Of a stretch of DNA of 64,000 bases, positions 45,613 to 54,530 are shown in pieces. Under the pieces are notes generated by a model. It was not told the DNA's origin and made no database searches. It was given only the letters and a program-made list of their open reading frames with translations. Origin of the DNA: Granulosicoccus sp045110515. GTDB taxonomy: Bacteria; Pseudomonadota; Gammaproteobacteria; Granulosicoccales; Granulosicoccaceae. The first letter of the stretch is position 1. Every line of letters begins with the position of its first letter. The stretch is from assembly GCA_045110515.1 (NCBI GenBank), contig JBGCGD010000002.1, forward strand, positions 1 through 64,000, written 5' to 3'. Made by a program: the position numbers and the translations under genes.

Positions 45613-46827
45613 TCACTCGATGCGAACGCGACCGCGCACGGTATCGTTCTCGCGGTTGGCCGATTGAACACTCATAGCCAGTGACCCGCGCCTGGCCAAT
45701 TCAGATTTCAACGCATCTAACGTTGGCACGGCATCGGTGTTTAGGTCTAGATCGAATCGACCGTTTCTATAGCCAATGGTTTTGAGTGAAGTTTGAGGTT
45801 GGGTCGCAAGGCTTGAAGCTATTTGCGAGAGCCTATTAGTGAACCCATCTGTGTTGCCCCCTCCTAATTTATTTAATGCAGATTGAATCTGACGCCTCGG
45901 CCTCTGCATGCGGGCACCCGGCAGGGCCTGATTAAATGCCGCGGCGATTTGCTCATCCAGATAGGCTTCCTGCTGATTAAGCTTGCGAACATCCAACCAT
46001 TTACCGACAAACAAAACAGCACACAAACAAGCAGCCAATGCCGCTGTCGCTCGCCACGGCTTCCAGGTTTTATCGAAATTTTTGCGTGGGTTGTAAACAC
46101 CCTGTAACAGATTGATATGCGAAGAGGTTGCCAGGCCACTGGCAAACAGCGCTAAGCGACTCTCACAGGATCGCGTTTCAACATCAATTGCAGTAGGCAA
46201 GGGAAGCTGAGCTGCCGTGTGCGTGCTGAATATAACCAGCGTCGGATCTTCCTCGTCCGGCAAAGCCTGCCTTGCACCATCGAGCATAATGCCCGCCATA
46301 CCTGGATCGGTTGCAAACCCCTGGTTGCCACCGAGTCGAACAACCACCTGATCCTGATCGAGTAGCGCTGTCCATACCTGTGAACCATCGCCATGGTTAT
46401 CTAACTGAGGAATACTGAGCGATTCAGGCACCACCTGCGTGGGTCGTAAACCGGCGTCTGCGCATTGCTGCGTCACCTGATCCATCACATCTCGGCTTAT
46501 CACAGCAACCGGGTAGACATCGCCTGCCCCTTTACTGCCTAAGGCAAAATGCAGGGATTCAACATCATCGGCAACCTGTTCTTCCAAAGCATAAGGCACC
46601 GCTTGTGCAGCCCGCGCTGCAGAACCACCCGGCACCACGGCCTCTGATAGCAAAACATCGTCAGCGGGTAGAACAAGCGTTACCCGTCGCCCCTCGACGC
46701 CGGCAGCCACCTCACCCAGCGTTGAATACTTAACGTTGGACGTTAGTCTTCCGTTGTCATCAGACACAGCCCATTGGACGGCGTCTTCACCCGCCAGGGG
46801 CATATAGATAATGACGTGTTTAGACAC
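45613..46827 (-). CDS. gspL: Type II secretion protein GspL
   Basis: A 404-residue bitopic protein. The actin-like cytoplasmic domain (about 1-245) recruits the ATPase GspE; a membrane helix lies at about 262-280, then a periplasmic ferredoxin-like domain. Length is normal. The GTG start is preceded by ACAGGA. No gspE is in the window. Confidence 0.9.
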   Translation of the reverse strand: MSKHVIIYMPLAGEDAVQWAVSDDNGRLTSNVKYSTLGEVAAGVEGRRVTLVLPADDVLLSEAVVPGGSAARAAQAVPYALEEQVADDVESLHFALGSKGAGDVYPVAVISRDVMDQVTQQCADAGLRPTQVVPESLSIPQLDNHGDGSQVWTALLDQDQVVVRLGGNQGFATDPGMAGIMLDGARQALPDEEDPTLVIFSTHTAAQLPLPTAIDVETRSCESRLALFASGLATSSHINLLQGVYNPRKNFDKTWKPWRATAALAACLCAVLFVGKWLDVRKLNQQEAYLDEQIAAAFNQALPGARMQRPRRQIQSALNKLGGGNTDGFTNRLSQIASSLATQPQTSLKTIGYRNGRFDLDLNTDAVPTLDALKSELARRGSLAMSVQSANRENDTVRGRVRIE

Positions 46828-46844
46828 GATTATTTCCTGTTTCT

Positions 46845-47930
46845 CTAAAGCGTATCGCGTGAACGATAAAGAACACGCGTCTTGCCTTCGTTATTGCGCT
46901 CGAACAACGTGTATTGCGACAAACTGATTCCTTCGGCTTCTACGTCAATCCGCACTTGAAAATACCTCGAACGAACGTCGTAGGTACCGGCCGGTGCAGT
47001 TTCAGCGCCCGAATCTCCAGAATCAACTTGCTGATCAAATAGTAGCGTACTCTCGTAAGGTGCCAAGTCGCGTGCATCTCCGCCAAGGGTATCCGGACCG
47101 TCATCTGCGGTTAAATCGAAAATATCCTCACACTCAGGATAGTCTTCATAGGCGCCCGTGTCCCAACGCGATAAATCAGCAGCCAGCGGTTTGATCTCAT
47201 CAGACAATGATGCCAGCACTTCAGGCGTTGCCGTATTGACGTTAATGGCAGTCGCTCCTTCACTGGTTGGCAAAGCTGAAATATGCGGCAGCAACAACTC
47301 GTAGTCTTCGGATTCTTCTTTGATGGCACTGCTGAACCCTTTAACAAGCTGTAATTCTGACACACTGACAAACGGTGCATTGGACGTTCGGTAACCTGGC
47401 GTCAATCCGCTGTAGTAATCGTCTTCAGCGCCCTCGGGAATCGTGGCATTGACATCGGTGTCTAACCAATCAAGCACGGCATCGGCTTTTGCCTGATCAA
47501 TATTGATCTCGCTGAGCAGGCGCTTAAACTGTTCAAAATAAAATTCTGCTTTGGCACCATCCGAATTCACCAAATTATTCAGATTAAAGCGGCCCTGCAT
47601 ATCGACAATGCAGCCTTGGATGGATGCGTTGTCGATGGGTACCGGTGGAATAGTTTGTGCCCAGTCGTCATCGAAAGAATCTGTGTTTTCACGTAGTCCG
47701 GCCTGGTAATCGCGGTAGAGCAACGCTGCCGCAAACCGTTCACCACTCACGCCCAACGCACGAGCTTGCTGAATGAGCCCTTCATTTCGCTCCCGATGCA
47801 TATCCAGCTGTTGTCGGCTGCTTATAGCGACCATGGTGATCGTACCCATCGCGATGAGCAGAATTGCAGTGATGATTGCGACTCCATGCTGCCGCTGCGC
47901 GCCAGAGTACTTGTCGATTCGTTTATTCAT
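46845..47930 (-). CDS. gspK: Type II secretion minor pseudopilin GspK
   Basis: A 361-residue protein of usual length for the largest minor pseudopilin. Its prepilin motif HGVAIITAILL lacks the Glu5 normally present, which is characteristic of GspK at the pseudopilus tip. FNLNNLV and INVNTATPEVLASL match the family. It overlaps the gspJ stop by 4 nt. Confidence 0.92.
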   Translation of the reverse strand: MNKRIDKYSGAQRQHGVAIITAILLIAMGTITMVAISSRQQLDMHRERNEGLIQQARALGVSGERFAAALLYRDYQAGLRENTDSFDDDWAQTIPPVPIDNASIQGCIVDMQGRFNLNNLVNSDGAKAEFYFEQFKRLLSEINIDQAKADAVLDWLDTDVNATIPEGAEDDYYSGLTPGYRTSNAPFVSVSELQLVKGFSSAIKEESEDYELLLPHISALPTSEGATAINVNTATPEVLASLSDEIKPLAADLSRWDTGAYEDYPECEDIFDLTADDGPDTLGGDARDLAPYESTLLFDQQVDSGDSGAETAPAGTYDVRSRYFQVRIDVEAEGISLSQYTLFERNNEGKTRVLYRSRDTL

Positions 47931-48577
47931 CGGGGTAGCGCAAATACACGGGCAACTTCGCCGTAGTCGCTCAGTTCAAAATTAAACTCGATCGCCGCAG
48001 GTAAACACGGATCCTCGGTATCTGCTGGCGGCCAACTCTCCCCCCATTCACCTTCACAATCTAAAAAACGAAACGTTAATGACTCAACTCCGGAGAGCAG
48101 TTGACGACGACGTGTTGGTATTTCGTCTATGGGGTCGAGGTGATACCAGTAGGCGCGAATCAGCTTGTCATCATCCAGTGCATACGCCACTCGTTGCAGA
48201 TTGGAACGTACCGGGGATACATCGGCTGCCGGATTGGTCCATCCGGCGCGTGTGAATTCAAATAAATTTTCACCTTGAATATTGAACTGCAACGGTGGGA
48301 GCTCAGAATCGATTGCCGAACGGACGGTACGATCTGCTATCTGGGTGACATCCTCTGCCAACCAGTAAAACGTTCTTTGTAATTCGCTCAAACGCTGGGA
48401 CTGTTGATCTATTCGATCGCGGGTGGCTGTTATCTGGAATAACATCTGAAAACCCGCTGTACCCAGAATAGCCAGCAAAAACATGGCAACCAACAACTCG
48501 ATCAAGGTAAACCCACGATCCAATCGTAGCGCCTTTTTCGCCTGCCTAGAAGTCAATGCTTCTACCCCGATAGTCAT
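47927..48577 (-). CDS. gspJ: Type II secretion minor pseudopilin GspJ
   Basis: A 216-residue minor pseudopilin with the prepilin cleavage site RGFTLIELLVAMFLLAILG after a 21-residue leader. It forms the tip complex with GspI and GspK. Overlaps gspI by 4 nt and gspK by 4 nt. Confidence 0.92.
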   Translation of the reverse strand: MTIGVEALTSRQAKKALRLDRGFTLIELLVAMFLLAILGTAGFQMLFQITATRDRIDQQSQRLSELQRTFYWLAEDVTQIADRTVRSAIDSELPPLQFNIQGENLFEFTRAGWTNPAADVSPVRSNLQRVAYALDDDKLIRAYWYHLDPIDEIPTRRRQLLSGVESLTFRFLDCEGEWGESWPPADTEDPCLPAAIEFNFELSDYGEVARVFALPR

Positions 48578-48951
48578 TGGCGATTCACAGGATTCCCAAC
48601 GAATCCTGTGACGACATACACGTAGTTATCCGCATCTTTCTCACGTCGCACTTCTACATCCAAGCGACGCAGATCAGGATCGGATACAGCTTGTGTTCGG
48701 GTACGGACATACCAAGTGAATGTCCCCATCTCCACTTCAGTGTTCTTAGTGCCAACACTTGGCCAAGCAGGTAGCACCTGCAGCTCCGTCAACACGTTGC
48801 TGGCCACCCAGCGACCAAATTCTCGTTCTCGCAAATAATCTGCGCGCCATGCACTGGAACCTGCAGATCCGACAAGCGCAGAAACCCCCACCGCGATGAT
48901 GGTCATTGCCACTAGCACTTCTATCAATGTGAATCCGCGGGCCCTTTTCAT
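48574..48951 (-). CDS. gspI: Type II secretion minor pseudopilin GspI
   Basis: A 125-residue minor pseudopilin with a very short leader (MKRARG) before FTLIEVLVAMTIIAVG and a small globular domain. It nucleates the GspI-J-K tip. It overlaps gspH and gspJ by 4 nt each. Confidence 0.92.
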   Translation of the reverse strand: MKRARGFTLIEVLVAMTIIAVGVSALVGSAGSSAWRADYLREREFGRWVASNVLTELQVLPAWPSVGTKNTEVEMGTFTWYVRTRTQAVSDPDLRRLDVEVRREKDADNYVYVVTGFVGNPVNRQ

Positions 48952-49517
48952 GAGCCTTCCAACTTTTCCACAACAACAGGCTGTAAATCGCCAGTGGCCA
49001 CTTCATAGCGTGCTTCACCATCTCTGTCGCTTATACGCACGCTAAAATCGGGCATGATCTCCCCATTTGACAGGAAAATGATGTGTGGTTTGACGGGGTC
49101 TTCCTCGGTGGCCTCAGCCACTTCGTTTTCCAGTTCTTCAAGAATGATGGGCAAGCCAGAAATATCCACTTCATACTCAGTCGGGATGTCGCTATCTTTG
49201 AAGCGCAGTTGCTTGTCTTCAAAGATCTCCCAAACCGGTTGGCCTTTCTCATTGACTGACAGAATGTAAAACTCGTAGGACTCGGGATGAAATCTGATGC
49301 CAAACTGTTGCCGCGAGTAAACTGCTTGGTCGGCGGCCAGATCCATTTGCAGACCAAGTCTTAACGCATTGTCTCGGACAATTTTACCGACGTTGCGAAA
49401 ATCTATATTGATGACGACAGCGCCAACCAATATTGAAATTATGGTCACGGTGACCAGCAGCTCGATTAGCGTAAAGCCTTTCGAGCGCTGAGAAACAGGC
49501 TGGCATAATCGGGGCAC
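48948..49517 (-). CDS. gspH: Type II secretion minor pseudopilin GspH
   Basis: A 189-residue minor pseudopilin with KGFTLIELLVTVTIISILVG. GTG start that overlaps the gspG stop by one nucleotide (TAGTG). It joins the pilus tip to the GspG shaft. Slightly long because of an acidic insert (EELENEVAEATEED). Confidence 0.9.
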   Translation of the reverse strand: MPRLCQPVSQRSKGFTLIELLVTVTIISILVGAVVINIDFRNVGKIVRDNALRLGLQMDLAADQAVYSRQQFGIRFHPESYEFYILSVNEKGQPVWEIFEDKQLRFKDSDIPTEYEVDISGLPIILEELENEVAEATEEDPVKPHIIFLSNGEIMPDFSVRISDRDGEARYEVATGDLQPVVVEKLEGS

Positions 49518-50005
49518 TAATTAGTTTCTAAATTGCTGATATCGGCATCAAAATCTTCGCCACCTTCAGTACCGTCGCTGCCTAGCGAGATGATTTCAAA
49601 ATTCCCATCTTCACTTTCGTAAATGTAGTCTCGACCCCAAGGATCCTTAGAGAGCTTTTTGACATACCCGCTGCGGTTCCAGTTCACCGGCTCAGGGTCG
49701 CCACTGGGCTTGGTGACGAGCGCTTCCAGACCTTGCTCTGTGGATGGATAGTTGAAGTTGTCCAATCGGTATAGTTCTAGAGCCGAGGCATAAGACGAGA
49801 TGTCATTTTTTGCTCTCACTACACGAGCTTCATTCGGGCGATCCATGATTAATGGCACAACGGTTGCGCCCAGTATCGCTATGATTGCCACGACGACCAT
49901 GATTTCAATAAGAGTGAAACCACTTTGCGAGTTACGCTGTTTTTCAGAACGTTTTTTCGCACCACAAAATGCTGCTGCGCGAACTTCTTGTACCAGTTTG
50001 CCCAT
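49517..50005 (-). CDS. gspG: Type II secretion major pseudopilin GspG
   Basis: A 162-residue major pseudopilin. Prepilin site SGFTLIEIMVVVAIIAILGATVVPLI after a 28-residue leader, longer than the typical 6-10. The body keeps YRLDNFNYPSTEQGLEAL and KDPWGRDY, with a Glu/Asp-rich calcium site near the end. First gene of this operon; gspC, D, E and F are not adjacent upstream as they are in most operons. Confidence 0.94.
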   Translation of the reverse strand: MGKLVQEVRAAAFCGAKKRSEKQRNSQSGFTLIEIMVVVAIIAILGATVVPLIMDRPNEARVVRAKNDISSYASALELYRLDNFNYPSTEQGLEALVTKPSGDPEPVNWNRSGYVKKLSKDPWGRDYIYESEDGNFEIISLGSDGTEGGEDFDADISNLETN

Positions 50006-50088
50006 TAGGGTCTTATCTCCCGTATTCTCAAAGGGTTAATCTCTATGCCAAGAGGATAGCACCACCCGTATGACTCGACGCCAACTGA

Positions 50089-50694
50089 ATGATTCAATAC
50101 ATTAAGAAGCTGTTACGTTCGCCTGCCTACGTGCTCTCTTTCTGCGTGGTCTTACTGTGTATTACGTTGCAATACGCGGGCCTCGACGATGTTTTGCGCT
50201 TCGAGCGAAACGAGATTGACCAGGGACACTGGTGGCTGTTACTCACCGGTAATTTTGTACACCTGGGACAAAGCCATCTGTGGATGAATATGGCAGGCTT
50301 CGCTTTGGTGGTGGCCTTGGTCTGGTCACACTTCTCAGCAAGAATTTGGCTGTTGATCATCCTCTTCGCAAGCCTAGTAGTGGGGCTGGGTCTCTGGCGT
50401 TTCAACCCGGAAGTAGGCGCCTATGTAGGGTTTTCCGGCACTTTGCACGGGCTCATCATAGCCGGTTGCCTTGCAGACTTACGTTCATACCCGAAATCTG
50501 CCGCTACTCTACTAGCGCTAGTCGTTGCAAAATTGACATGGGAACAGCTCTCCGGCCCATTACCGGGCAGTGAATCAACGGCCGGTGGCTCCGTGGTGGT
50601 GGACTCTCACCTGTACGGGGCAATCGGCGGTGCCATTATCGGCAGCGCACTCCTTCTCCCCGTGTTCTTTCGTGTGCGAAAAACAGATGACTAA
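50089..50694 (+). CDS. rrtA: Rhombosortase (GlyGly-CTERM rhomboid protease)
   Basis: A 201-residue rhomboid-family membrane protease with six predicted helices. The catalytic Ser is in GFSGTLHG and the catalytic His in VDSHLYGAIGG; HLGQSHLWMNMAGFALV is the early helix motif of this group. The size and the TLHG motif fit the rhombosortase subgroup that cleaves GlyGly-CTERM proteins. It lies 83 nt from gspG in the opposite direction, and a substrate candidate is the protease at 279-1802. It overlaps the next gene by 8 nt. Confidence 0.85.
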   Translation: MIQYIKKLLRSPAYVLSFCVVLLCITLQYAGLDDVLRFERNEIDQGHWWLLLTGNFVHLGQSHLWMNMAGFALVVALVWSHFSARIWLLIILFASLVVGLGLWRFNPEVGAYVGFSGTLHGLIIAGCLADLRSYPKSAATLLALVVAKLTWEQLSGPLPGSESTAGGSVVVDSHLYGAIGGAIIGSALLLPVFFRVRKTDD

Positions 50695-51184
50695 CGACCC
50701 TGTGAATTGGGAATTCCACCGTTTTCAAACGCTGAATACCGATCAGTTGTTTCAGGTGATGCGATTGCGCACAGATGTCTTTGTCGTTGAGCAGCAATGC
50801 GCCTATCCCGAACTGGACTCCCACGACAATCACCCAGATACCATTCATCTGTTGGGCAGTACGCATGAGCTAGTGGCTTATGCGCGCGCCATGCCCTCAA
50901 GCGAAACCACCGATGCAGGAGCCAAAAGCGTGGTAAGAATAGGACGCGTAGTGGTCGCAAAACCCCATCGGGGCACCGGGCTTGCAAATTTACTCATGCA
51001 GCAGATGATGTCAAAGCTTGAGTCAGACTTCCCACAAAGCGAGCAGGTACTTTCAGCCCAAGAGCCGATCATCGATTTTTACAGGGACCTTGGTTTCGTT
51101 GCTGAGTCTGATGTCTACTTAGAAGACGGAATTCCCCATATCGACATGCGCCGATGTTTAGAGGCGTCTTCCCCCCATTCGTGA
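50687..51184 (+). CDS. elaA: ElaA-type GNAT acetyltransferase
   Basis: About 165 residues from ATG 50687. The ElaA motif VMRLRTDVFVVEQQCAYPELDSHD and the acetyl-CoA loop RIGRVVVAKPHRGTGLANLL are clear, and YRDLGFV is near the end. Substrate unknown. It overlaps rrtA by 8 nt, so cotranscription is likely, but a functional link to processing is only a possibility. It converges with the EamA gene, overlapping by 27 nt. Confidence 0.85.
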   Translation: MTNDPVNWEFHRFQTLNTDQLFQVMRLRTDVFVVEQQCAYPELDSHDNHPDTIHLLGSTHELVAYARAMPSSETTDAGAKSVVRIGRVVVAKPHRGTGLANLLMQQMMSKLESDFPQSEQVLSAQEPIIDFYRDLGFVAESDVYLEDGIPHIDMRRCLEASSPHS

Positions 51185-52090
51185 CAGAGCAATTCCGAGC
51201 AGAATGATGACTAAGGCCACATAGGCATTGGCCGGAAACCGTTCGCCTAACATCAGCACACCAAACACCATTCCAACAACGGGCACGAGAAAGTTTATCT
51301 GGCTGAGAAAAGAGGCACCCTGACGGTCGATGATACGCAGAATCATCACGGTGGCAATGGCTGTAGGACCGATGGCCAAAGCAATCATAGACCCTACCGA
51401 TTGCATGGATGGAGCGACCTGCCAAGGACTGTCCACCCACATACTCACCGGTACCAGCCACAAACAACCTGCCACCATTAGCGCTGTCATAGCAGACCAG
51501 CGGGGCAGTTTAGTAAGTTTACGAGTAATGACGGCGTTGATGGCGTAGCACACCGCTGCCGCCAGAATAGCGGACTGCCGAAGTAAGTCATCACCCAAAG
51601 AGTTCAGAGCAGAAAAACCCATCAAGACAATCACACCGAGCAAGCCAAACAAAACACCCAGGACCTTCCACCGGTCCAGTTTTTCGTCATCGGTAAACGC
51701 GTGCGCTAGCAATATCGTGGCAAGCGGCATTACGGCCATGAATATTGCGGTTAGCCCTGCTTGAACCGTCACTTGACCCCAGCTGATTAACGCAAAAGGC
51801 AAGGCATTGCCGAACAAGCCGGAACCGAGCAACGCTATCCAGATTGGCCCCATGGCAGGCATACGCTGACCGTTGAGCCGCATGAGTGGGTAGAGCATCA
51901 AAAACGCAAGCAACAGCCGCCCCGCGGCCAGACTAATTGGTGGGATGTCCCGCACCGCGATACTAGTCAGAGTAAAACTTAAGCCAAACAAAATCGACAG
52001 CGCAATTAACCACGCGTAGTCAACGCCCAAGGAAGGTCCGACGTCATCGTCACTTAGATTTTTCTGCACCTTATAGCGCGGCCAGCTCAT
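51158..52090 (-). CDS. EamA/DMT-family exporter
   Basis: About 310 residues with ten helices in two EamA repeats (ILFGLSFTLTSIAVRDIPP; LAAAVCYAINAVITRKL). A small-metabolite exporter, substrate not known. The ATG at 52090 is preferred but overlaps the preceding gene by 20 nt; a GTG at 52069, just after that gene's stop, is also plausible. Confidence 0.8.
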   Translation of the reverse strand: MSWPRYKVQKNLSDDDVGPSLGVDYAWLIALSILFGLSFTLTSIAVRDIPPISLAAGRLLLAFLMLYPLMRLNGQRMPAMGPIWIALLGSGLFGNALPFALISWGQVTVQAGLTAIFMAVMPLATILLAHAFTDDEKLDRWKVLGVLFGLLGVIVLMGFSALNSLGDDLLRQSAILAAAVCYAINAVITRKLTKLPRWSAMTALMVAGCLWLVPVSMWVDSPWQVAPSMQSVGSMIALAIGPTAIATVMILRIIDRQGASFLSQINFLVPVVGMVFGVLMLGERFPANAYVALVIILLGIALSRMGGRRL

Positions 52091-53075
52091 CCAACATTTT
52101 CTGGGACACATCAACGCCATTGGCCAGATGCTCTACACGTGTTGTGTAGCGGCGCTGAGACGGTAAACGCGTACCCGGTTGCTCAAGCACTTGAGCAAAC
52201 AGTTGTTCAGCTCGGTTCAAGTGATCGGCCGCCGGGTTACAGTGGGACGGATCTATAGCCATGATAAATTCTCCACCCAATGGGGCACCGACACCTTGAG
52301 AATCAGCCGCGGTTGACTGACTGCTTGATAGCTCTCCAATGAGTGCACCTGCCAGCAGTTCAACCATAAGTGCAATGCTTGATCCTTTGTGACCGCCAAA
52401 CGGTAGCTGTGCTCCCGCTAGGGCTTCGGCAGGGTCTGTTGTCGGTTGTCCATCGGCATTGATAGCCCAGCCTTCAGGGATCGGTTTACCTTCGCGAAGA
52501 TGCAGCTGAATTTCTCCCCGGGCACTTGCGCTCGAAGCCTGATCAAAAACCAACGGTGGGTGATTCTTTCGTGGATAGGCAAAAGCCATGGGGTTTGTTC
52601 CGTACAAAGGCAGTGTTCCCCCTGCCGGCGCCACATAAGAGTTGGCCGCTGTAAACGCGAACACAACCAGACCCTGTTCCGCCAGGCGTTCGACCTCTGG
52701 CCACAGTGCGGCGATATTGTAAGTATCGTGAATAGCCAACGCGGCGATACCGTGCTTTTTTGCTTTGGAGGCCAATGCTGGCTCTCCTACACGTAGCGAC
52801 AATGGGCAGAAGCCGCCGTGAGAATCCACATGTACAACTGAGGATTCTGTCACTCGCAAAGTAGGAACCGCCTGCGGATTGGCATGTTCATTCAAAAGGG
52901 CTTTGACATAAAACGGTATGCGAAAAAGACCATGCGACTGGCAGCCATCACGCTCGGCGATGGTGACGGTATCAGCGATAGCATTTGCTTGATCGAGTGA
53001 AAAGCTTTTATCGACGAGTATCGACGTGGCAAGTGCTTGGATCTCTTCCAAGCTCAAACGTTTTACATCACTCAT
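52071..53075 (-). CDS. LDH2/MDH2-family dehydrogenase, possible delta-1-pyrroline-2-carboxylate reductase
   Basis: About 334 residues of the malate/L-lactate dehydrogenase 2 fold, with the conserved SHGLFRIPFYVKAL around the catalytic His, LALA-type NAD(P) contacts, GTNPMAFAYPR and GGHKGSSIALMVELL. The family includes malate dehydrogenases, ureidoglycolate dehydrogenases and the DpkA-type imino acid reductases. The SHGLFR segment and overall fit favour the DpkA side; the substrate needs testing. It may reduce the product of the enzyme at 3143-4171. ATG 53075 has GGA seven nt upstream. Confidence 0.75.
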   Translation of the reverse strand: MSDVKRLSLEEIQALATSILVDKSFSLDQANAIADTVTIAERDGCQSHGLFRIPFYVKALLNEHANPQAVPTLRVTESSVVHVDSHGGFCPLSLRVGEPALASKAKKHGIAALAIHDTYNIAALWPEVERLAEQGLVVFAFTAANSYVAPAGGTLPLYGTNPMAFAYPRKNHPPLVFDQASSASARGEIQLHLREGKPIPEGWAINADGQPTTDPAEALAGAQLPFGGHKGSSIALMVELLAGALIGELSSSQSTAADSQGVGAPLGGEFIMAIDPSHCNPAADHLNRAEQLFAQVLEQPGTRLPSQRRYTTRVEHLANGVDVSQKMLDELAAL

Positions 53076-53495
53076 AGCGCATTCCAAACAAGGAGGGAGG
53101 TGGCTGTTTAGGGTCCAGCCTTAATTTACACTTAAAGCCGTCGTTTAGGTCCGCTGAAGCCAATGAGCACCAAAGCCCGTCGCACATCATTGATCCAGAA
53201 ATGACAACCCAACAATGGTTCTGGCCGACGTGGATATCCGTCAGCTCAGTTGCCAGATCTTAGTCAATGCGAATTATTGACACAAAGTCGGCAAAAATAT
53301 CCTTTGCAACTCGAATTTACGGTCGCGAATCGACGGGGGTTTCACGACAACTAGCACCGGGGCGAAATCAGCTTCCGAGTGACCTATCGATCGATCCGAT
53401 GGATTTTTCGGTGAGGGGATGTCTAGGGAGTCCAAAATTTGGTCAGCTTCGTACTGAACTTATGAATAGAATCGCTTGCGAATGAAACCCTCAAT
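53076..53495. other. 420-bp intergenic region with no supported gene
   Basis: Between the LDH2-family gene and the SDR gene, divergent. A 72-codon ORF (53267-53485) shows no recognisable family and no good ribosome site. No RNA structure stood out. Confidence 0.6.
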
Positions 53496-54488
53496 ATGAT
53501 CACACGCGTATTGGACTCAATGATTGAACGGACAGTCATTCCAAGTTTCTCAAACCTAGGATACAAGCTTCGCAGGCGCCTTTTTAACTGGCCAGAGCTA
53601 AGCACCTACCAGCTTAATTCCAAAGTCGTGGTTCTCACAGGTGGCACGTCCGGTATTGGCAGGGAAGCCGCTAACGTGTTCGCCGCCATGGGCGCAACAC
53701 TTGTCATTGTCGGTCGAAACCCGGAAAAGACGCGCCTACTCGTTCAAGAACTGATTAATGCTTCCGGGAATCAAACCATTCACGCTGTCATCGGGGATTT
53801 AGGTGAGCGCGAAGACGTTCAACATATAGCTGATAGCTTAGCGTCTCGGTTTCCAGTTATCGACGTGCTCATTCACAACGCCGGGGCGTTGTTCAATGCT
53901 CGAAAACTTGCCAGTAATGGATGCGATTTATCAGTTGAACTCATGGTCGCTACGCCTTTCCTACTAACAGGCATGTTGCTGCCACAACTCAAAGCAGCTT
54001 CACAAAAAAATGAACCGGCTCGGGTTCTCACCATGAGTTCAGGGGGTATGTATACAGAGGCTCTAACGGTAGACAAACTAGAAATGAGCGATGCTGAATA
54101 CCAAGGAGCAAAACAGTACGCTCGGGCCAAGCGCGCTCAAGTCGTACTCAATGAAATGTGGGCCGAAAGGTTTCCCACTAACGAAATCATCTTTCATTCT
54201 CTTCACCCTGGGTGGGTGGAAACGCCGGGCATCAAAGACGCCCTGCCAGGCTTTACAGGCTGGTTGGACAAGTTTGGTTTGTTACGAACTCCGCAACAGG
54301 GCGCCGACACGTTGGTTTGGCTCAGTGCTGACACAACCCCCGGCCACTCTAACGGTGGTTTTTGGCATGACAGGGCTATCCGGAGAATAAACATGGGTAG
54401 CAAAACACGTAACGCGGATACGCCTCAAAGGCGTAATGCCTTATGGCAGTGGTGCGAAGAGCATACACAATGGCATTTTCCTGCCTAA
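53496..54488 (+). CDS. Short-chain dehydrogenase/reductase
   Basis: A 330-residue SDR. After a roughly 40-residue N-terminal extension it has GGTSGIG (Rossmann), NAG in LIHNAGALFN, SSGG for Ser and YARAK for the Tyr-Lys pair. The form resembles DHRS12/retinol-dehydrogenase-like SDRs; substrate unknown. No clear ribosome site precedes the ATG, so an internal start is possible. Confidence 0.85.
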   Translation: MITRVLDSMIERTVIPSFSNLGYKLRRRLFNWPELSTYQLNSKVVVLTGGTSGIGREAANVFAAMGATLVIVGRNPEKTRLLVQELINASGNQTIHAVIGDLGEREDVQHIADSLASRFPVIDVLIHNAGALFNARKLASNGCDLSVELMVATPFLLTGMLLPQLKAASQKNEPARVLTMSSGGMYTEALTVDKLEMSDAEYQGAKQYARAKRAQVVLNEMWAERFPTNEIIFHSLHPGWVETPGIKDALPGFTGWLDKFGLLRTPQQGADTLVWLSADTTPGHSNGGFWHDRAIRRINMGSKTRNADTPQRRNALWQWCEEHTQWHFPA

Positions 54489-54506
54489 CAGAGACGCACC
54501 TCATTA

Positions 54507-54530
54507 GTGACTAAGTGACTAAGTGACTAG
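54507..54530. repeat. Three-copy 8-bp direct repeat
   Basis: GTGACTAA occurs twice and GTGACTAG once, in tandem, in the short gap between the SDR stop and the end of the PAS-GGDEF gene; the last unit overlaps that gene's stop. Confidence 0.7.

Noticed and set aside
53267..53485. 72-codon ORF in the 420-bp gap
   Set aside because: No recognisable domain, no ribosome site, atypical composition; not convincing as a gene.
54507..54530. CRISPR or larger satellite from the GTGACTAA repeat
   Set aside because: Only three 8-bp copies with no spacers; a minor tandem repeat.
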